From: Luteitalea sp.
GTDB lineage: Bacteria; Acidobacteriota; Vicinamibacteria; Vicinamibacterales; Vicinamibacteraceae
Length of the DNA: 48,856 nucleotides
Direction: 5' to 3'
Assembly (NCBI GenBank): GCA_009377495.1
Contig: WHTZ01000047.1
Span: 1 to 48,856, forward strand
Shown here in pieces: positions 36,101 through 44,851 of the stretch. The notes beneath the pieces were generated by a model that made no database searches, was not told the origin of the DNA, and saw only the letters and a program-made list of their open reading frames with translations. The translations under genes and the position numbers were made by a program. Position 1 is the first letter of the stretch; each line of letters begins with the position of its first letter.

Positions 36101-36284
36101 CGTCCTGCGCTTCGACGGGACCGAAATCGAGCGACCGCTTGCCGTCGTGATGGTCGGCGGGCTCATCACGTCGACGCTCTTCACATTACTCGTTCTCCCG
36201 GCCTTCTACACGCTGCTCGATCGGAGAGGTGCGAGGGGCCAGGGGCCAGGGCTGTCTCAGGCTCTAGGAATCCCTGAAACCTGA
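33162..36284 (+). CDS. Heavy-metal efflux RND pump (CzcA/CusA family)
   Basis: 1,040 residues. ATG 33162 with AGGAG ahead. It opens with MIAAIVRWCFSRPAVAVLL, has DVFPDLATPVFNVIVQNPAM as in HME-RND pumps, and twelve TM helices in two halves. Proton-relay Asp404 in AVGLLVDASIIVVENV marks TM4 of the HME subgroup (CusA Asp405). It expels metal cations (Cu/Ag or Co/Zn/Cd) using the proton gradient; the neighbours (csoR-copA) favour copper. The last about 20 codons (RGARGQGPGLSQALGIPET) are read from a palindromic repeat (36248-36293), and the stop lies in its right arm, so the natural C-terminus has been replaced. Confidence 0.93.
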   Translation: MIAAIVRWCFSRPAVAVLLAAAGTIVGALSFQDLRRDVFPDLATPVFNVIVQNPAMGAEELETGIAVPMEVALAGLPDVRRIRSVSQLGVAQITVEFQPEADYYRSRQFVAERLAQLAGQLPPGTDAPLLSSLTGRLNEIFELTLEADEGAADLMTLRDLAEFEIKNRLLAVPGVSAVERLGGYLRQFQVQLDPDRMIARSVTLEEVLHAVDESNVNASGGFVAQGALEWTIRAVGRAEGAADLQNTVVAVRGSVPVLLADVADVREAPATRRGLAHRLRGEVVSCRVVKQFGADTMAVAAGIRRAIDELRAGLPRGVQLRVVYDQSRLVESALGGVGRAVLLGAVFVVLVLLAFLGNVRAALIVTLTIPCSIALAGLLLDRFDVGLNTMTLGGLAIAVGLLVDASIIVVENVLHRLREPDSEGSSHPPLDRARRAAVEVGRPIAFTTLIVVAVFVPLFAMTGIEGRMYRPLAAAVIATLLASLGLALTVTPVAAGYLLHRALPSPSRDTWIMRRVKGAYGPLLDVCLRRSGTVAVASTLIALAIAALGLRIGTDFMPALDEGAFLLQTVLPPEASLEEVDRLNHRVEDALRKFPEVEDVVRRTGRAERTEDPMPHTLSDVLVSLKPDRSRTLEDLEAAMREAVSTSPGVSVLFTTPLGMRIDEGLGGTPADLSVRIFGPDLDTLRTLAAEARDAIEGVQGIADLRVEPLTRLPQLRIRVNRRAAARVGLAPGDVVRAVRVGLVGEEASEVWVGQRRFDLLVRLQDAWRSDPSRIGRLLVNTHAGVPVPLSTVANVEEAFGPGAIRREAGARRIAIDASVAGRDLGSTAADVRRHLANRLELPAGYFVDVGGRVESQAQAARSLAVATAVAVFAVVVLLYLALGSFGETFMILATLPTAFVGAVVALSLSGETWNVSSLVGLIGLFGIAVQNGLVLATQTHGLVAEGVPFADAVREASLGRLRPKLMTAGTAILGLLPILVLRFDGTEIERPLAVVMVGGLITSTLFTLLVLPAFYTLLDRRGARGQGPGLSQALGIPET

Positions 36285-36293
36285 GACAGCCCT
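36248..36293. repeat. Palindrome with 14-bp arms overlapping the pump 3' end
   Basis: AGGGCTGTCTCAGG and CCTGAGACAGCCCT, 18 bases apart. The stop codon of the RND pump (36282-36284) is inside the right arm. The flanking GGGGCCAGGG and CGCACCT(C/T)GCCCCT recur around 45590-45750. Confidence 0.85.
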
Positions 36294-36495
36294 CGCACCT
36301 CGCCCCTCCGGCAGCGCCGTTCACCGGGCAGTCGCCGCGGCCCACCGAAACGCGGAACCGCCGGCTCTTTACCTCCGTAACCTTTGACAGGACAGCGACG
36401 AGAATCGCCTACCAATTCATGACAGAAGATGTCATATTCATCTGTTTCAGAATTATGGTGATACCTTGACGGGTCGCTTCGGCACGTAGACAGAC
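36294..36495. other. Intergenic region before the export operon
   Basis: About 200 bp, locally AT-richer (36410-36470). TTGACA-like and TATTCAT-like hexamers can be picked out but I would not call a promoter. No coding frame. Confidence 0.35.
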
Positions 36496-37731
36496 ATGAC
36501 GGACCTGAAAACAAATCTCGCATCGCTTCGCCTGGATCGGAGCTCCAAGAGCGGTGGCCCGGCATGGCGCGGATGGATGGCGGGTGTCGTCCTCGTCCTC
36601 GTCCTTGCGGGCGTTGGCTGGTGGTGGGTGACCCGCACGCAGGCCGCCACCGTCCGCACGGCCGATGTCGTCGCGCGCGGCGGCGCGGGCAGCGCCGAGG
36701 GCCAGACGGTGCTCAACGCCTCCGGTTATGTCAGCGCACGCCGGCGGGCCACGGTCTCGGCCAAGATCACGGGGAAGGTGGTCGAGGTGCTGGTTGACGA
36801 GGGCATGGCCGTTCGCGCCGGCCAGGTGTTGGCTCGCCTGGACGACTCCATGGCCCGCGCGGCGCTCGCGCTCGCAGAGGCCCAGTTCGGCTCCGCAGAG
36901 AAACTGCTCGCCGAGAGCGAAGTGCGCCTTCGCGAGGCCGGGCTCCAGCTCGGTCGGCAGCAGCGGCTCACGAAAGAGGGCGTCGTGCCGCAGGCGGACC
37001 TGGATACCGCACAAGCGGAAGTGGACGCGCTCCGTGCGCGCATCGCGGCAGGCCAGCAGGAGGTGGCGGTCGCTCGGAGCCAGGTCGACGTGCGCCGCAC
37101 CGAGCTCGCCGACACGGTCATCGCGGCGCCTTTCAGCGGCGTGGCGATCACGAAAGATGCGCAGCCGGGTGAGATGATCTCACCGGTCTCAGCAGGGGGC
37201 GGTTTCACGCGGACGGGCATCTGCACGATCGTCGACATGTCGTCGCTCGAGATCGAGGTGGACGTCAACGAAGCGTATATTCACCGCGTGTCGCCCGAAC
37301 AGCGGGTGACGGCTGTGCTCGATGCGTATCCCGACTGGGAGATTCCGGGCCATGTGATCACCACCGTACCCGCCGCCGACCGCCAGAAGGCGACGGTGCT
37401 GGTACGCATTCGCTTCGACGAGCTCGATCCGCGCATCTTGCCTGACATGGGCATCAAGGTCGCGTTCTTGCAAGATCCAACTGAGTCGAAGACGACCGAG
37501 ATACGACCACGCACACTCGTCCCGAAAGGCGCCCTTCGCTCGGTCGACGGCCGCGACGTTGTCTTCGTCGTGCGCGAGGGCCGCGCTGAGCGTCGTGCCG
37601 TGCGTGTCGGCACCGCAGATGGGGATCAAGTTGAAGTGCTGTCAGGGCTCAACGCCGGCGAGCGGGTGGTGATTGATGGGCCAGCCGATCTGGTCGACGG
37701 CACGACGGTTGAGGAGGTTTCTGGGTCATGA
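36496..37731 (+). CDS. MacA-like periplasmic adaptor of an ABC exporter
   Basis: 411 residues, ATG 36496; no strong ribosome binding site. TM anchor at about 28-46 (MAGVVLVLVLAGVGWWWV). The HlyD/MacA core follows: SGYVSARRRATVSAKITGKV and VEVLVDEGMAVRAGQVLARL (lipoyl half-motifs), a coiled-coil hairpin of about 90 residues and a second lipoyl half DTVIAAPFSGVAITKDAQPG. It links an inner-membrane ABC transporter of the MacB/LolCDE type to an outer-membrane channel. Its stop overlaps the start of the ATPase gene (ATGA). First gene of a four-gene operon. Confidence 0.92.
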   Translation: MTDLKTNLASLRLDRSSKSGGPAWRGWMAGVVLVLVLAGVGWWWVTRTQAATVRTADVVARGGAGSAEGQTVLNASGYVSARRRATVSAKITGKVVEVLVDEGMAVRAGQVLARLDDSMARAALALAEAQFGSAEKLLAESEVRLREAGLQLGRQQRLTKEGVVPQADLDTAQAEVDALRARIAAGQQEVAVARSQVDVRRTELADTVIAAPFSGVAITKDAQPGEMISPVSAGGGFTRTGICTIVDMSSLEIEVDVNEAYIHRVSPEQRVTAVLDAYPDWEIPGHVITTVPAADRQKATVLVRIRFDELDPRILPDMGIKVAFLQDPTESKTTEIRPRTLVPKGALRSVDGRDVVFVVREGRAERRAVRVGTADGDQVEVLSGLNAGERVVIDGPADLVDGTTVEEVSGS

Positions 37732-38423
37732 GTGCGGATACAGCTCTCGTCAAGGTTCACGAGGTCCACAAGGTGTACCATCGCGGCAGCGAGCGGATCG
37801 ACGTGCTGCAGGGGGTGAATCTTGACATCGCCAGTGGCGATTTCCTCGCCCTCATGGGGCCGTCGGGCTCCGGCAAAACGACGCTGCTCAATTTGTTGGG
37901 CGGGCTCGATCGACCGACGGAGGGGGACATCGCGGTGGCGGGCGAGCGCATCGATCAGATGTCCGGTGGACGACTGGCGCGCTGGCGATCGGCGAACGTC
38001 GGCTTCGTCTTCCAGCTCTACAATCTCCTTCCGGTGCTGACCGCCGAACGGAATGTCGAGCTTCCGTTGTTGCTCACGAGCCTGTCTCGCGCGGAGCGGA
38101 AGCGGCGGGCGCAGGTGGCGCTGTCGGTGGTTGGTCTCTCGGACCGCGCGAATCACTATCCGCGACAGCTTTCCGGTGGCCAGGAGCAGCGCGTCGGCAT
38201 CGCCCGTGCTATCGTCCACGATCCGACGCTGCTGCTCTGCGACGAGCCGACCGGCGATCTCGACCGCAAGTCCGGCGATGAGATCCTCGAGCTGCTGCGC
38301 GTGCTCAACCAGGAACACGGCAAGACGATCTTGATGGTGACGCACGATCCACACGCGGCTGCGTGCGCCCGTCGCGTGATTCATCTCGACAAGGGCAGAC
38401 TCAACTCGGAGGTGCCGGCATGA
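37728..38423 (+). CDS. ABC transporter ATPase, LolD/MacB type
   Basis: 231 residues. Walker A GPSGSGKT (44-51), signature LSGGQ (148-152), Walker B LLLCDEP with Asp172-Glu173, then THDPH with the switch His. The family-typical VFQLYNLLPVLTAERNVELP lies between. It powers a mechanotransmission-type exporter (MacB, LolCDE) and not a substrate importer. It overlaps both neighbours by 4 bases (ATGA), so the subunits are made in step. Confidence 0.95.
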   Translation: MSADTALVKVHEVHKVYHRGSERIDVLQGVNLDIASGDFLALMGPSGSGKTTLLNLLGGLDRPTEGDIAVAGERIDQMSGGRLARWRSANVGFVFQLYNLLPVLTAERNVELPLLLTSLSRAERKRRAQVALSVVGLSDRANHYPRQLSGGQEQRVGIARAIVHDPTLLLCDEPTGDLDRKSGDEILELLRVLNQEHGKTILMVTHDPHAAACARRVIHLDKGRLNSEVPA

Positions 38424-39577
38424 AGTTCCTGCCGCTCGTCTGGCGCAATCTGATGCGACGCAAGGTCCGAACGATCTTCACGGCGCTATCGATCCTTGTG
38501 GCGTTCGTGCTCTTCGGTGTGTTGATGGGCCTTCGCGGTGCCTTCACGCTTGGCATCGAGCTCGCGGGCGCCGACCGGTTGGTGATGATCCATAAGGTCT
38601 CGTTCATCCAGCCGCTGCCCGTCGCATATCAGGCGCGCATTGCGGCAACGCCTGGTGTGACCGACGTGACCCACGCGAGCTGGTTCGGCGGTATTTACCA
38701 AGACGAGCGCAACTCTTTCGCTCAGATGGCGGTCGAGCCGGAGACGTTTCTGGAGATATACACAGAGTACGTCCTCCCGGCGGACCAGAAGAAAGCATGG
38801 CTGGCGGATCGGACTGGCGCCATCGTTGGCCGCGGTCTGATCGAAAAATTCGGGTGGAAGATTGGTGACCGCATTCCCCTGCAGGCCACCATCTGGCGGA
38901 AGCCGGACAACTCAGCCTGGGAGTTCACCATCGACGGCATCTACGACTCAGGAAAGCAGGGAACGGACGTCAATTCGATGTTCTTTCATTACGATTACCT
39001 GAACGAGGCACGCAACGAAGAGGTTCGCGACATCGTAGGTTGGTACACCATGCGCGTCGGCGACCCGAGCCGCGCCGCCGACCTTGCCAACCGAATCGAC
39101 GCGCAGTTCGCCAACTCCGCTGCTGAAACGAAGACGTCCACCGAGAAGGCGTTCGTGCAGGCGTTCGCCAACCAGATTGGCGACATTGGCGCGATCATGA
39201 TCGCTATTCTCGCGACGGTGCTCTTCACGATTCTGCTCGTCTCCGGGAACACGATGGCGCAATCGATTCGTGAGCGGACCAACGAGCTCGCCGTGTTGAA
39301 GACCCTTGGCTTCACCGACGGGCACGTGTTGGGGCTCGTGCTGCTGGAGTCGGTCTTGCTGGCCGTTGTTGGTGGAGCGCTCGGCCTCGGAATTGCCTGG
39401 CTGATTATTCTGGGCGGCGACCCGACCGGTGGGCTCTTGCCCGCCTTCTACCTGCCGGCGCGCGATGTGGTGATCGGCGTCGTCCTCATCGTGGCGCTGG
39501 GCCTCGTTGCCGGCGCACTGCCGGCCTGGCGGGCGGGTCAGCTCAAGATCGTGGATGCGTTGAGACGGCAGGGGTAG
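38420..39577 (+). CDS. MacB/FtsX-type ABC permease 1
   Basis: 385 residues. ATG 38420 with CGGAGGTG ahead, overlapping the ATPase stop. TM1 (MRRKVRTIFTALSILVAF), a periplasmic domain of about 200 residues (MacB_PCD), then three TM helices with RERTNELAVLKTLGFTDGHV, the FtsX-type coupling helix. It would pair with permease 2 as a heterodimer, since the two share layout but little sequence. It has no fused ATPase. Confidence 0.92.
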   Translation: MKFLPLVWRNLMRRKVRTIFTALSILVAFVLFGVLMGLRGAFTLGIELAGADRLVMIHKVSFIQPLPVAYQARIAATPGVTDVTHASWFGGIYQDERNSFAQMAVEPETFLEIYTEYVLPADQKKAWLADRTGAIVGRGLIEKFGWKIGDRIPLQATIWRKPDNSAWEFTIDGIYDSGKQGTDVNSMFFHYDYLNEARNEEVRDIVGWYTMRVGDPSRAADLANRIDAQFANSAAETKTSTEKAFVQAFANQIGDIGAIMIAILATVLFTILLVSGNTMAQSIRERTNELAVLKTLGFTDGHVLGLVLLESVLLAVVGGALGLGIAWLIILGGDPTGGLLPAFYLPARDVVIGVVLIVALGLVAGALPAWRAGQLKIVDALRRQG

Positions 39578-39588
39578 TTGGAAATCGA

Positions 39589-39700
39589 GGTAGGGCGCCT
39601 TTGAGGTAGGGCGCCCCTTTAGCAGGATGTAGGGCGCCCCTTTAGGGGCGCCATCATCACCTCGGTCATTCCTCTCGGCGCGGTGAAGGCCGCGCCCTAC
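39589..39700. repeat. REP cluster between the two permease genes
   Basis: Three units begin GTAGGGCGCC (about 39590, 39606, 39629); only the third has both arms (to 39652). GGCGCGG-TGAAGG-CCGCGCC follows (39677-39696) with CTAC. The cluster interrupts an otherwise tightly overlapping operon and may set the relative level of permease 2. Confidence 0.8.
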
Positions 39701-39715
39701 CGGAGATTGCGAATC

Positions 39716-40906
39716 ATGCTGAACTGGTTGTCCCAACTCGCGGCCGTGACCGCGGTCAACATCCGCAGCATCCCCCAGCGCTTCGGGTCATCGGCGGTGG
39801 CGGTCGTCGGCATTGCCGGCGTGGTCATCGTGTTCGTCGCGGTGCTCTCGATCGGCCGGGGCTTCCGGGCCGCCATGACGACCGCAGGCGATCCGCAGAC
39901 GGCCCTTGTCATGCGCGCAGGGAGCGACTCGGAGATGTCGAGCACCATCGAGCGCGAGCATGTCCAGATTATCAAGGATGCTGCGGGCATCCTGCGCGGG
40001 CCGGACGGTCCCGTCGCGTCCGCCGAGCTCTTCGTCATCGTCAACCACCCGAAGGCCTCGACGGGCACGGATGCGAACGTGCCGCTGCGCGGCATCGAGC
40101 CCTCGGCGTTTGCCGTGCGCGACGAGGTGCGCATCGTGGACGGACGACGGTTCGAGACGGGCCGGAACGAAATCATCGTGGGGCGGGCGGCAACGGGGCA
40201 GTTCGAAGGGCTCGAGGTGGGCCGAACCGTGCGGTGGGGACAGAACACGTGGACGGTCGTCGGCATCTTCGAGGCCGGAGGCGGTATCTCGGAGTCGGAG
40301 ATCTGGTGCGACGCCGGCGTGCTGCAGCCTGCCTATCGACGCGGCAACACGTATCAGGCCGTGTATGCCAAGCTCGAGTCGCCAGAAGCGTTCCAGACCT
40401 TCAAGGACGCGCTCACGACCGACCCGCGGCTCGACGTGGACGTGGAGCGCGAAACCGACTATTACGCCGAGCAGTCGACCGTCCTCACCCAGCTCATTAC
40501 AACGCTCGGCTTTGCAATTGCTGGCCTCATGGGCATTGGCGCGATTTTCGGTGCGGTGAACACGATGTACACGGCCGTGGCAACACGGACGCGCGAGATT
40601 GCGACCTTGCGCGCGCTTGGCTTTGGTGGTGGTCCCGTGGTCTTCTCCGTCCTCGCCGAGTCTGCAGTGCTCGCGCTCATCGGCGGCGTGCTCGGCGGCC
40701 TTGCGGCGTGGGCCGTTTTCGACGGTGTTCAGACGTCGACCATCAACTGGCAGTCGTTCAGCCAAGTGGCATTTGCCTTCAGGGTGACACCGGAGCTGCT
40801 CTTGCAGGGACTGTTCTATGCGCTGGTGATGGGTCTGCTCGGCGGCCTACTGCCCGCCATCCGCGCCGCACGCCTCCCCGTGGTGGTGGCGCTCCGCGAG
40901 CTGTAG
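39716..40906 (+). CDS. MacB/FtsX-type ABC permease 2
   Basis: 396 residues. Start ATG 39716 with GGAG about 10 bases ahead; the ORF start at 39683 lies in REP sequence. It has the same layout as permease 1: TM1 (SSAVAVVGIAGVVIVFVAVL), a large periplasmic domain, and three C-terminal TM helices after RTREIATLRALGFGGGPVVF. With permease 1, the ATPase and the adaptor it forms a MacAB- or LolCDE-like complex. No outer-membrane component is encoded here, so a TolC from elsewhere would be needed. The substrate is unknown. Confidence 0.92.
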   Translation: MLNWLSQLAAVTAVNIRSIPQRFGSSAVAVVGIAGVVIVFVAVLSIGRGFRAAMTTAGDPQTALVMRAGSDSEMSSTIEREHVQIIKDAAGILRGPDGPVASAELFVIVNHPKASTGTDANVPLRGIEPSAFAVRDEVRIVDGRRFETGRNEIIVGRAATGQFEGLEVGRTVRWGQNTWTVVGIFEAGGGISESEIWCDAGVLQPAYRRGNTYQAVYAKLESPEAFQTFKDALTTDPRLDVDVERETDYYAEQSTVLTQLITTLGFAIAGLMGIGAIFGAVNTMYTAVATRTREIATLRALGFGGGPVVFSVLAESAVLALIGGVLGGLAAWAVFDGVQTSTINWQSFSQVAFAFRVTPELLLQGLFYALVMGLLGGLLPAIRAARLPVVVALREL

Positions 40907-40932
40907 TCAAGCTAATCACAAGGAGTTAGGTC

Positions 40933-41286
40933 ATGGCATACGTCGATGGATTTGTGTTGCCGGTACCAAAGAAGAATCTTCAGACCTACCGCCGCATGGC
41001 GCAGAAGATGGGCAAGATCATGCGGGAGTATGGGGCGGTCCAGTTCCGCGAATGCGTCGCCGACGACCTCACCGTGAAGATGGGGGCGCCGTTTACGCAA
41101 TTCGTGAAACTAAAGCGCGGCGAGACGTTGCTCTTCTCTTGGATCGCCTTCAAGTCGCGCGCGCATCGGGATCGCGTCAATGCGAAAGTGATGAAGGACC
41201 CGCGTCTTACCAACATGGACATGAAGATGCCATTTGACATAAAGCGCATGATGTATGGTGGGTTCAAGGTTATTGTCGATGCCTGA
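40933..41286 (+). CDS. DUF1428 family protein (YbaA-like)
   Basis: 117 residues. AAGGAG lies 8 bases before the ATG. It matches DUF1428: AYVDGFVLPVPKKNLQTYRR, then MREYGAVQFRECVADD, FSWIAFKSRAHRDRVNAKVM and a C-terminal MPFDIKRMMYGGFK. The fold is a dimeric alpha/beta barrel (ferredoxin-like) and no activity is established. It lies 26 bp after the permease gene and may be cotranscribed. Cytoplasmic. Confidence 0.92.
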   Translation: MAYVDGFVLPVPKKNLQTYRRMAQKMGKIMREYGAVQFRECVADDLTVKMGAPFTQFVKLKRGETLLFSWIAFKSRAHRDRVNAKVMKDPRLTNMDMKMPFDIKRMMYGGFKVIVDA

Positions 41287-41319
41287 CGATTTTGGGACAG
41301 AGCACAGAAAGACCGTGAA

Positions 41320-41391
41320 GCCGGTCGCCCGCAGCCGTCAAGGGCGCACCCTGCGGGGCGAAGCGAACCCTTGACGGCGAGGACGACCGGC
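41320..41391. repeat. Long imperfect inverted repeat
   Basis: GCCGGTCG...GCCGTCAAGGG pairs with CCCTTGACGGC...CGACCGGC around a 24-base loop. It lies after the DUF1428 stop and may act as a terminator. Confidence 0.7.
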
Positions 41392-41411
41392 CATGCGTTG
41401 CGCCTCCTAAC

Positions 41412-41474
41412 GGCGCGGCTAAAGCCGCGCCCTACTGTCCGAAGCGTTACGCGAAGGCGGAAGCCGCGCCCTAC
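41412..41474. repeat. REP unit plus half unit
   Basis: GGCGCGGCT-AA-AGCCGCGCC (41412-41431) with CTAC, the same core as at 601-624; then a half unit AAGCCGCGCCCTAC (41461-41474). It lies between convergent genes, 20 bp from the receptor stop. Confidence 0.8.
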
Positions 41475-41494
41475 AGTCAGCGTGCATTACCGGA

Positions 41495-44400
41495 TCAAAA
41501 ATAAAACTTGAACACGAGCTCGACGGTGCGCGAGCTGCCGACGGTGCTCGTGATCGTGCCGAAGTTGTCCGGGTCTGAAATGTCGCGCGCAGGTGGTCCG
41601 AAGCTCGGGTGGTTGAACAGGTTGAATCCCTCGACCTTCACCTCGCCGTAGCGCTCGGCCATGATGGGGAATCGCTTCGCCAGCACGAAGTCGACGTTCC
41701 AATAACCAGGCGCACGGAGGATGCCCACGCCGGAGTCGCCAAACGTGCCCTGCGGCGCCCGCTCGAACGCGCCGATGTCGACCCAGCGGTCGATCGTCGG
41801 GTCGTCCACCTCGCCGCTACCGACGCGGTTCGGACGCTCACCGCCTCGCACCGCCTGCAGGGACTCGCCGCTTCCGTCGTTCACCGTAATCGGGAATCCG
41901 CTACGGATCTGCAGGATGCCGCTCACGACCCAGCCGCCCAGAATCGCGTCAGTGAGCGCCGACCAGTCATTCCCCCGAGCTCGGTCTCGACCAAACGGCA
42001 ACTCGTAGTTGGCCGAGTAGACGAAGTTGTGCGTGGCGTCGAAGAAAGCCGGCGCGTAGTCCTTCTCTGGATCGTAAGCGTTGTACCAGTACGCGCCTGA
42101 CGCCGCCACCACAGCGCCGCCTCCGTAGTACCCGAGGTTGTTGGTCATGGTCTTGCTCCACGTGTAGGAGACCAAGAACTCGAGACCGTTGGTGAGGCGC
42201 TGGCGCGCGCTCCCCTGAAGCGCGTGGTAGTTGCTACGGCCGCGAGCGGCGGTGGTTGAGATGTTGGTGATCTCGGGGGCAAACTCAAAGAGCGGTCGAC
42301 GCTCCTGCAGCGGCGCCCACGTGCTCGGATCACCGTCGCCAGCCAACGGCTGGTTCCCTTCGACCGGCGTCACGAGATGGTCCGCCTTGTGACCCACATA
42401 GCCGACGTTCAGCGAGGTATTCCTGGCGAGCAGGTACTCACCGAAAATATTCCACTGCTGCGTGAATTGCGGGCGCAGGTTCGGATCGAACGCGCGAACC
42501 TGACCGGCTGGCTGATCTTGAGGTTCGAGCCCCTCGAACCCGGTGGCAATCTCGCCCGGACCGGACGTCGCGTCGTACTGCACGTCGGATTCGAAGAAGA
42601 ATGGTGGGTTCAGCGGCAGGCGCAGATTGGCGCCGGTGCCTTCCATGTACTGCGTGATGCCGTAGGCGCCTCGCACGACCCACCGGTCGGTCGCAGTCCA
42701 CGCAAACCCCAGCCGCGGCTCCCATCCTCCGTAGTACGGCTCGTAGAGCGCGCGGCTGTTGCCGTCGACGCCAGCGAGGAGGTGCTCGCCGGTCTCGAGG
42801 TCGAAGTTCGCCTGGCGATCATCCTTTTCGACGAGCGGGGAGGTGTTGGCCCACCGCAGGCCAAGGTTGAGCGTCAGGTTTGGTCTGATCTTGAAATTGT
42901 CTTGCGCGAAGATCGCCACCCGGTGATGCAGGTGGGTCCAAGGCGGCTCGACGCTCCCGCGCCCCTTTCGGCTGAGCTGATCGAGCAGGAAGTCGCCGAA
43001 CGCGAAGCCCGTGAAGCTGCCGTCGTACTCGAACAGGCCCTGCGCGCCGTTATTGCCCGCGTAGTAGCGCTGCTGACGCAGATACAGCCACTGACCACCA
43101 AGCTTGAACGCGTGACGACCTATCAGCCAGGTGAGCTTCTCGTTGATCTGGTAGGTCTTGTTCTGTGTATCCCAATTGGCGGCGGCAGCACCAAAATTGT
43201 CCAGACCGCTCCCGGGCCGGATCGAGCTCAACCCTGGAATCGGCTGGTCGCCAGGAATCCCGAACGCTTGGTTGCCGTTACCAAGACCGGCCCAGTCATG
43301 GGCAAACCGCTGCTGGCCTACCTGGTTGTAGCCCACCAAGAGCTCGTTGACGAGGGTTGCGCTGAAGATCCGGTTCCAATTGAAGCCGAAGTTGCGCGTT
43401 GGCGCTTCGATGAGATTCTCCATGAAGAGCGGCGTCGCCCTGCGCTCGGGTAGCTCCTCGTAGTCGGCGTACGAGAAGCGGCCCCACACCTTGTCCGCAT
43501 TCGACAGGCTCGCGTCAATCTTCACGTCCCACTGGTGAGCCCGCGTGGTCGTGAGCGACTCGCCGACGTAGTTGCCCTGCCCTACGTCAATCTCGCGGTT
43601 GGGCAGCGGATAGAGCGCGGTGTCATCGAGGATGGCTCGCGCCACCGGGCTGATCCGGCTCTCCGGGATTCGATTCCCAGGAAATGGCTGACCCGTCAGC
43701 GGATCGACGACCGGTGTGCTGACGTTGGAGAGATCACCGCGACGCCACGATTCCGGTGCGAGGTCTTGAATCGACGAGCTGGGCTCGTCGAGCCGTGTGC
43801 CTTGGTAATCGCCGAAGAAGAAGAGACGATCGCGGACGATGGGCCCGCCAATCGTGCCGCCGAAGATGTGCTGCGTGCGCTCCGGTTTGTCGGCATCCGA
43901 CCGGTTGTTCTGCCAGGAGTTCGCGTCGAAGTCGCTGTTTCGGTAGAACTCGAAGACGTTCCCCCTGATCTCATTGCTGCCCGACTTGATCACGTTGGCC
44001 AAGACAGCGCCGGCCACGTTGCCCAGCTCCGCCGCGTAGTTGTTGGTCTCGACGCCGATTTCTGCCAGCGCATCCGGGTTCGGCTGATACGGCACCAGGT
44101 TGTCGATGGACTCGTTCATGTCGACGCCATCGAGCGTGTAGTTGTTCGTCTGCTCGCGGTTGCCGTTGACGAACGGGCGCCCGCTGCCGAAGTTGCGCAC
44201 CTCCGTGAACGCCGCCGGATTCGGCGTGACGGTGCCCGTGAGGAGCAGCGAGAGCTGGCCGGTGTTCCGGCCGTTGAGCGGCAGCGCGGTTGCCGTGCGT
44301 GCCGAGATCACCTCACCGACCGATGTAGACTCGGTCTGCAGCACGGGATTGGCACCCACGACCTCGACGGTTTCCTGCAGCGCACCGACCTCCAGGGTGA

Positions 44401-44737
44401 AGTCCATGCGGGCCGTCTGGTTCGCTTCGAGCGTGATGGGCGCCGTGACAGAAAGCTTGAAGCCCGTTAGCTCTGCTTGTACCACATAGACACCAACCGG
44501 CACCGAGGTCATCGTGTAGTTACCCGACTCGTTGCTGACGGCCGTGTACGGAACGTTGGTCGCTTCGTTCGTCGCTGTGACGGTGACGCCCGGCAACGAC
44601 GCCCCGCTTTCATCGGTCACGATGCCGGTGATGGACGCAGCGCCGGTCTGCGCGTGGCCCGCGGACGGCCAGGCCATGGCCGCCACGAGCACGAGCAAGA
44701 ACAGCCTCGTCCGCAGATGGACGTTAGAAATGCACAT
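41495..44737 (-). CDS. Oar-type TonB-dependent outer-membrane receptor
   Basis: 1,080 residues. Start ATG 44737, with GGAGAAGGG ahead; a TTG at 44803 is less likely. Signal peptide to about residue 29 (AGHAQ). Then a carboxypeptidase-regulatory-like domain (ASITGIVTDESGASLPGVTV), a plug (ATALPLNGRNTGQLSLLLTG, NNYTLDGVDMNES) and a barrel ending in VELVFKFYF with a terminal Phe. It is an energised importer for an unknown, probably carbon-rich, substrate. It is divergent from the GntR/UTRA gene with 114 bp between starts, so that protein is its likely regulator. Only about one third of its plug and N-domain motifs are shared with the receptor at 26730. Confidence 0.93.
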   Translation of the reverse strand: MCISNVHLRTRLFLLVLVAAMAWPSAGHAQTGAASITGIVTDESGASLPGVTVTATNEATNVPYTAVSNESGNYTMTSVPVGVYVVQAELTGFKLSVTAPITLEANQTARMDFTLEVGALQETVEVVGANPVLQTESTSVGEVISARTATALPLNGRNTGQLSLLLTGTVTPNPAAFTEVRNFGSGRPFVNGNREQTNNYTLDGVDMNESIDNLVPYQPNPDALAEIGVETNNYAAELGNVAGAVLANVIKSGSNEIRGNVFEFYRNSDFDANSWQNNRSDADKPERTQHIFGGTIGGPIVRDRLFFFGDYQGTRLDEPSSSIQDLAPESWRRGDLSNVSTPVVDPLTGQPFPGNRIPESRISPVARAILDDTALYPLPNREIDVGQGNYVGESLTTTRAHQWDVKIDASLSNADKVWGRFSYADYEELPERRATPLFMENLIEAPTRNFGFNWNRIFSATLVNELLVGYNQVGQQRFAHDWAGLGNGNQAFGIPGDQPIPGLSSIRPGSGLDNFGAAAANWDTQNKTYQINEKLTWLIGRHAFKLGGQWLYLRQQRYYAGNNGAQGLFEYDGSFTGFAFGDFLLDQLSRKGRGSVEPPWTHLHHRVAIFAQDNFKIRPNLTLNLGLRWANTSPLVEKDDRQANFDLETGEHLLAGVDGNSRALYEPYYGGWEPRLGFAWTATDRWVVRGAYGITQYMEGTGANLRLPLNPPFFFESDVQYDATSGPGEIATGFEGLEPQDQPAGQVRAFDPNLRPQFTQQWNIFGEYLLARNTSLNVGYVGHKADHLVTPVEGNQPLAGDGDPSTWAPLQERRPLFEFAPEITNISTTAARGRSNYHALQGSARQRLTNGLEFLVSYTWSKTMTNNLGYYGGGAVVAASGAYWYNAYDPEKDYAPAFFDATHNFVYSANYELPFGRDRARGNDWSALTDAILGGWVVSGILQIRSGFPITVNDGSGESLQAVRGGERPNRVGSGEVDDPTIDRWVDIGAFERAPQGTFGDSGVGILRAPGYWNVDFVLAKRFPIMAERYGEVKVEGFNLFNHPSFGPPARDISDPDNFGTITSTVGSSRTVELVFKFYF

Positions 44738-44851
44738 AACCCTTCTCCCTTCTCCAGCCAACCGCGGCTGCGCGAAGCCCAGCAACTCGGGGCAGTAAAT
44801 CAAGGAAGCGTATCAACGTTTGATGCGGACCGCGAGTGATAGTCTGAAGCC

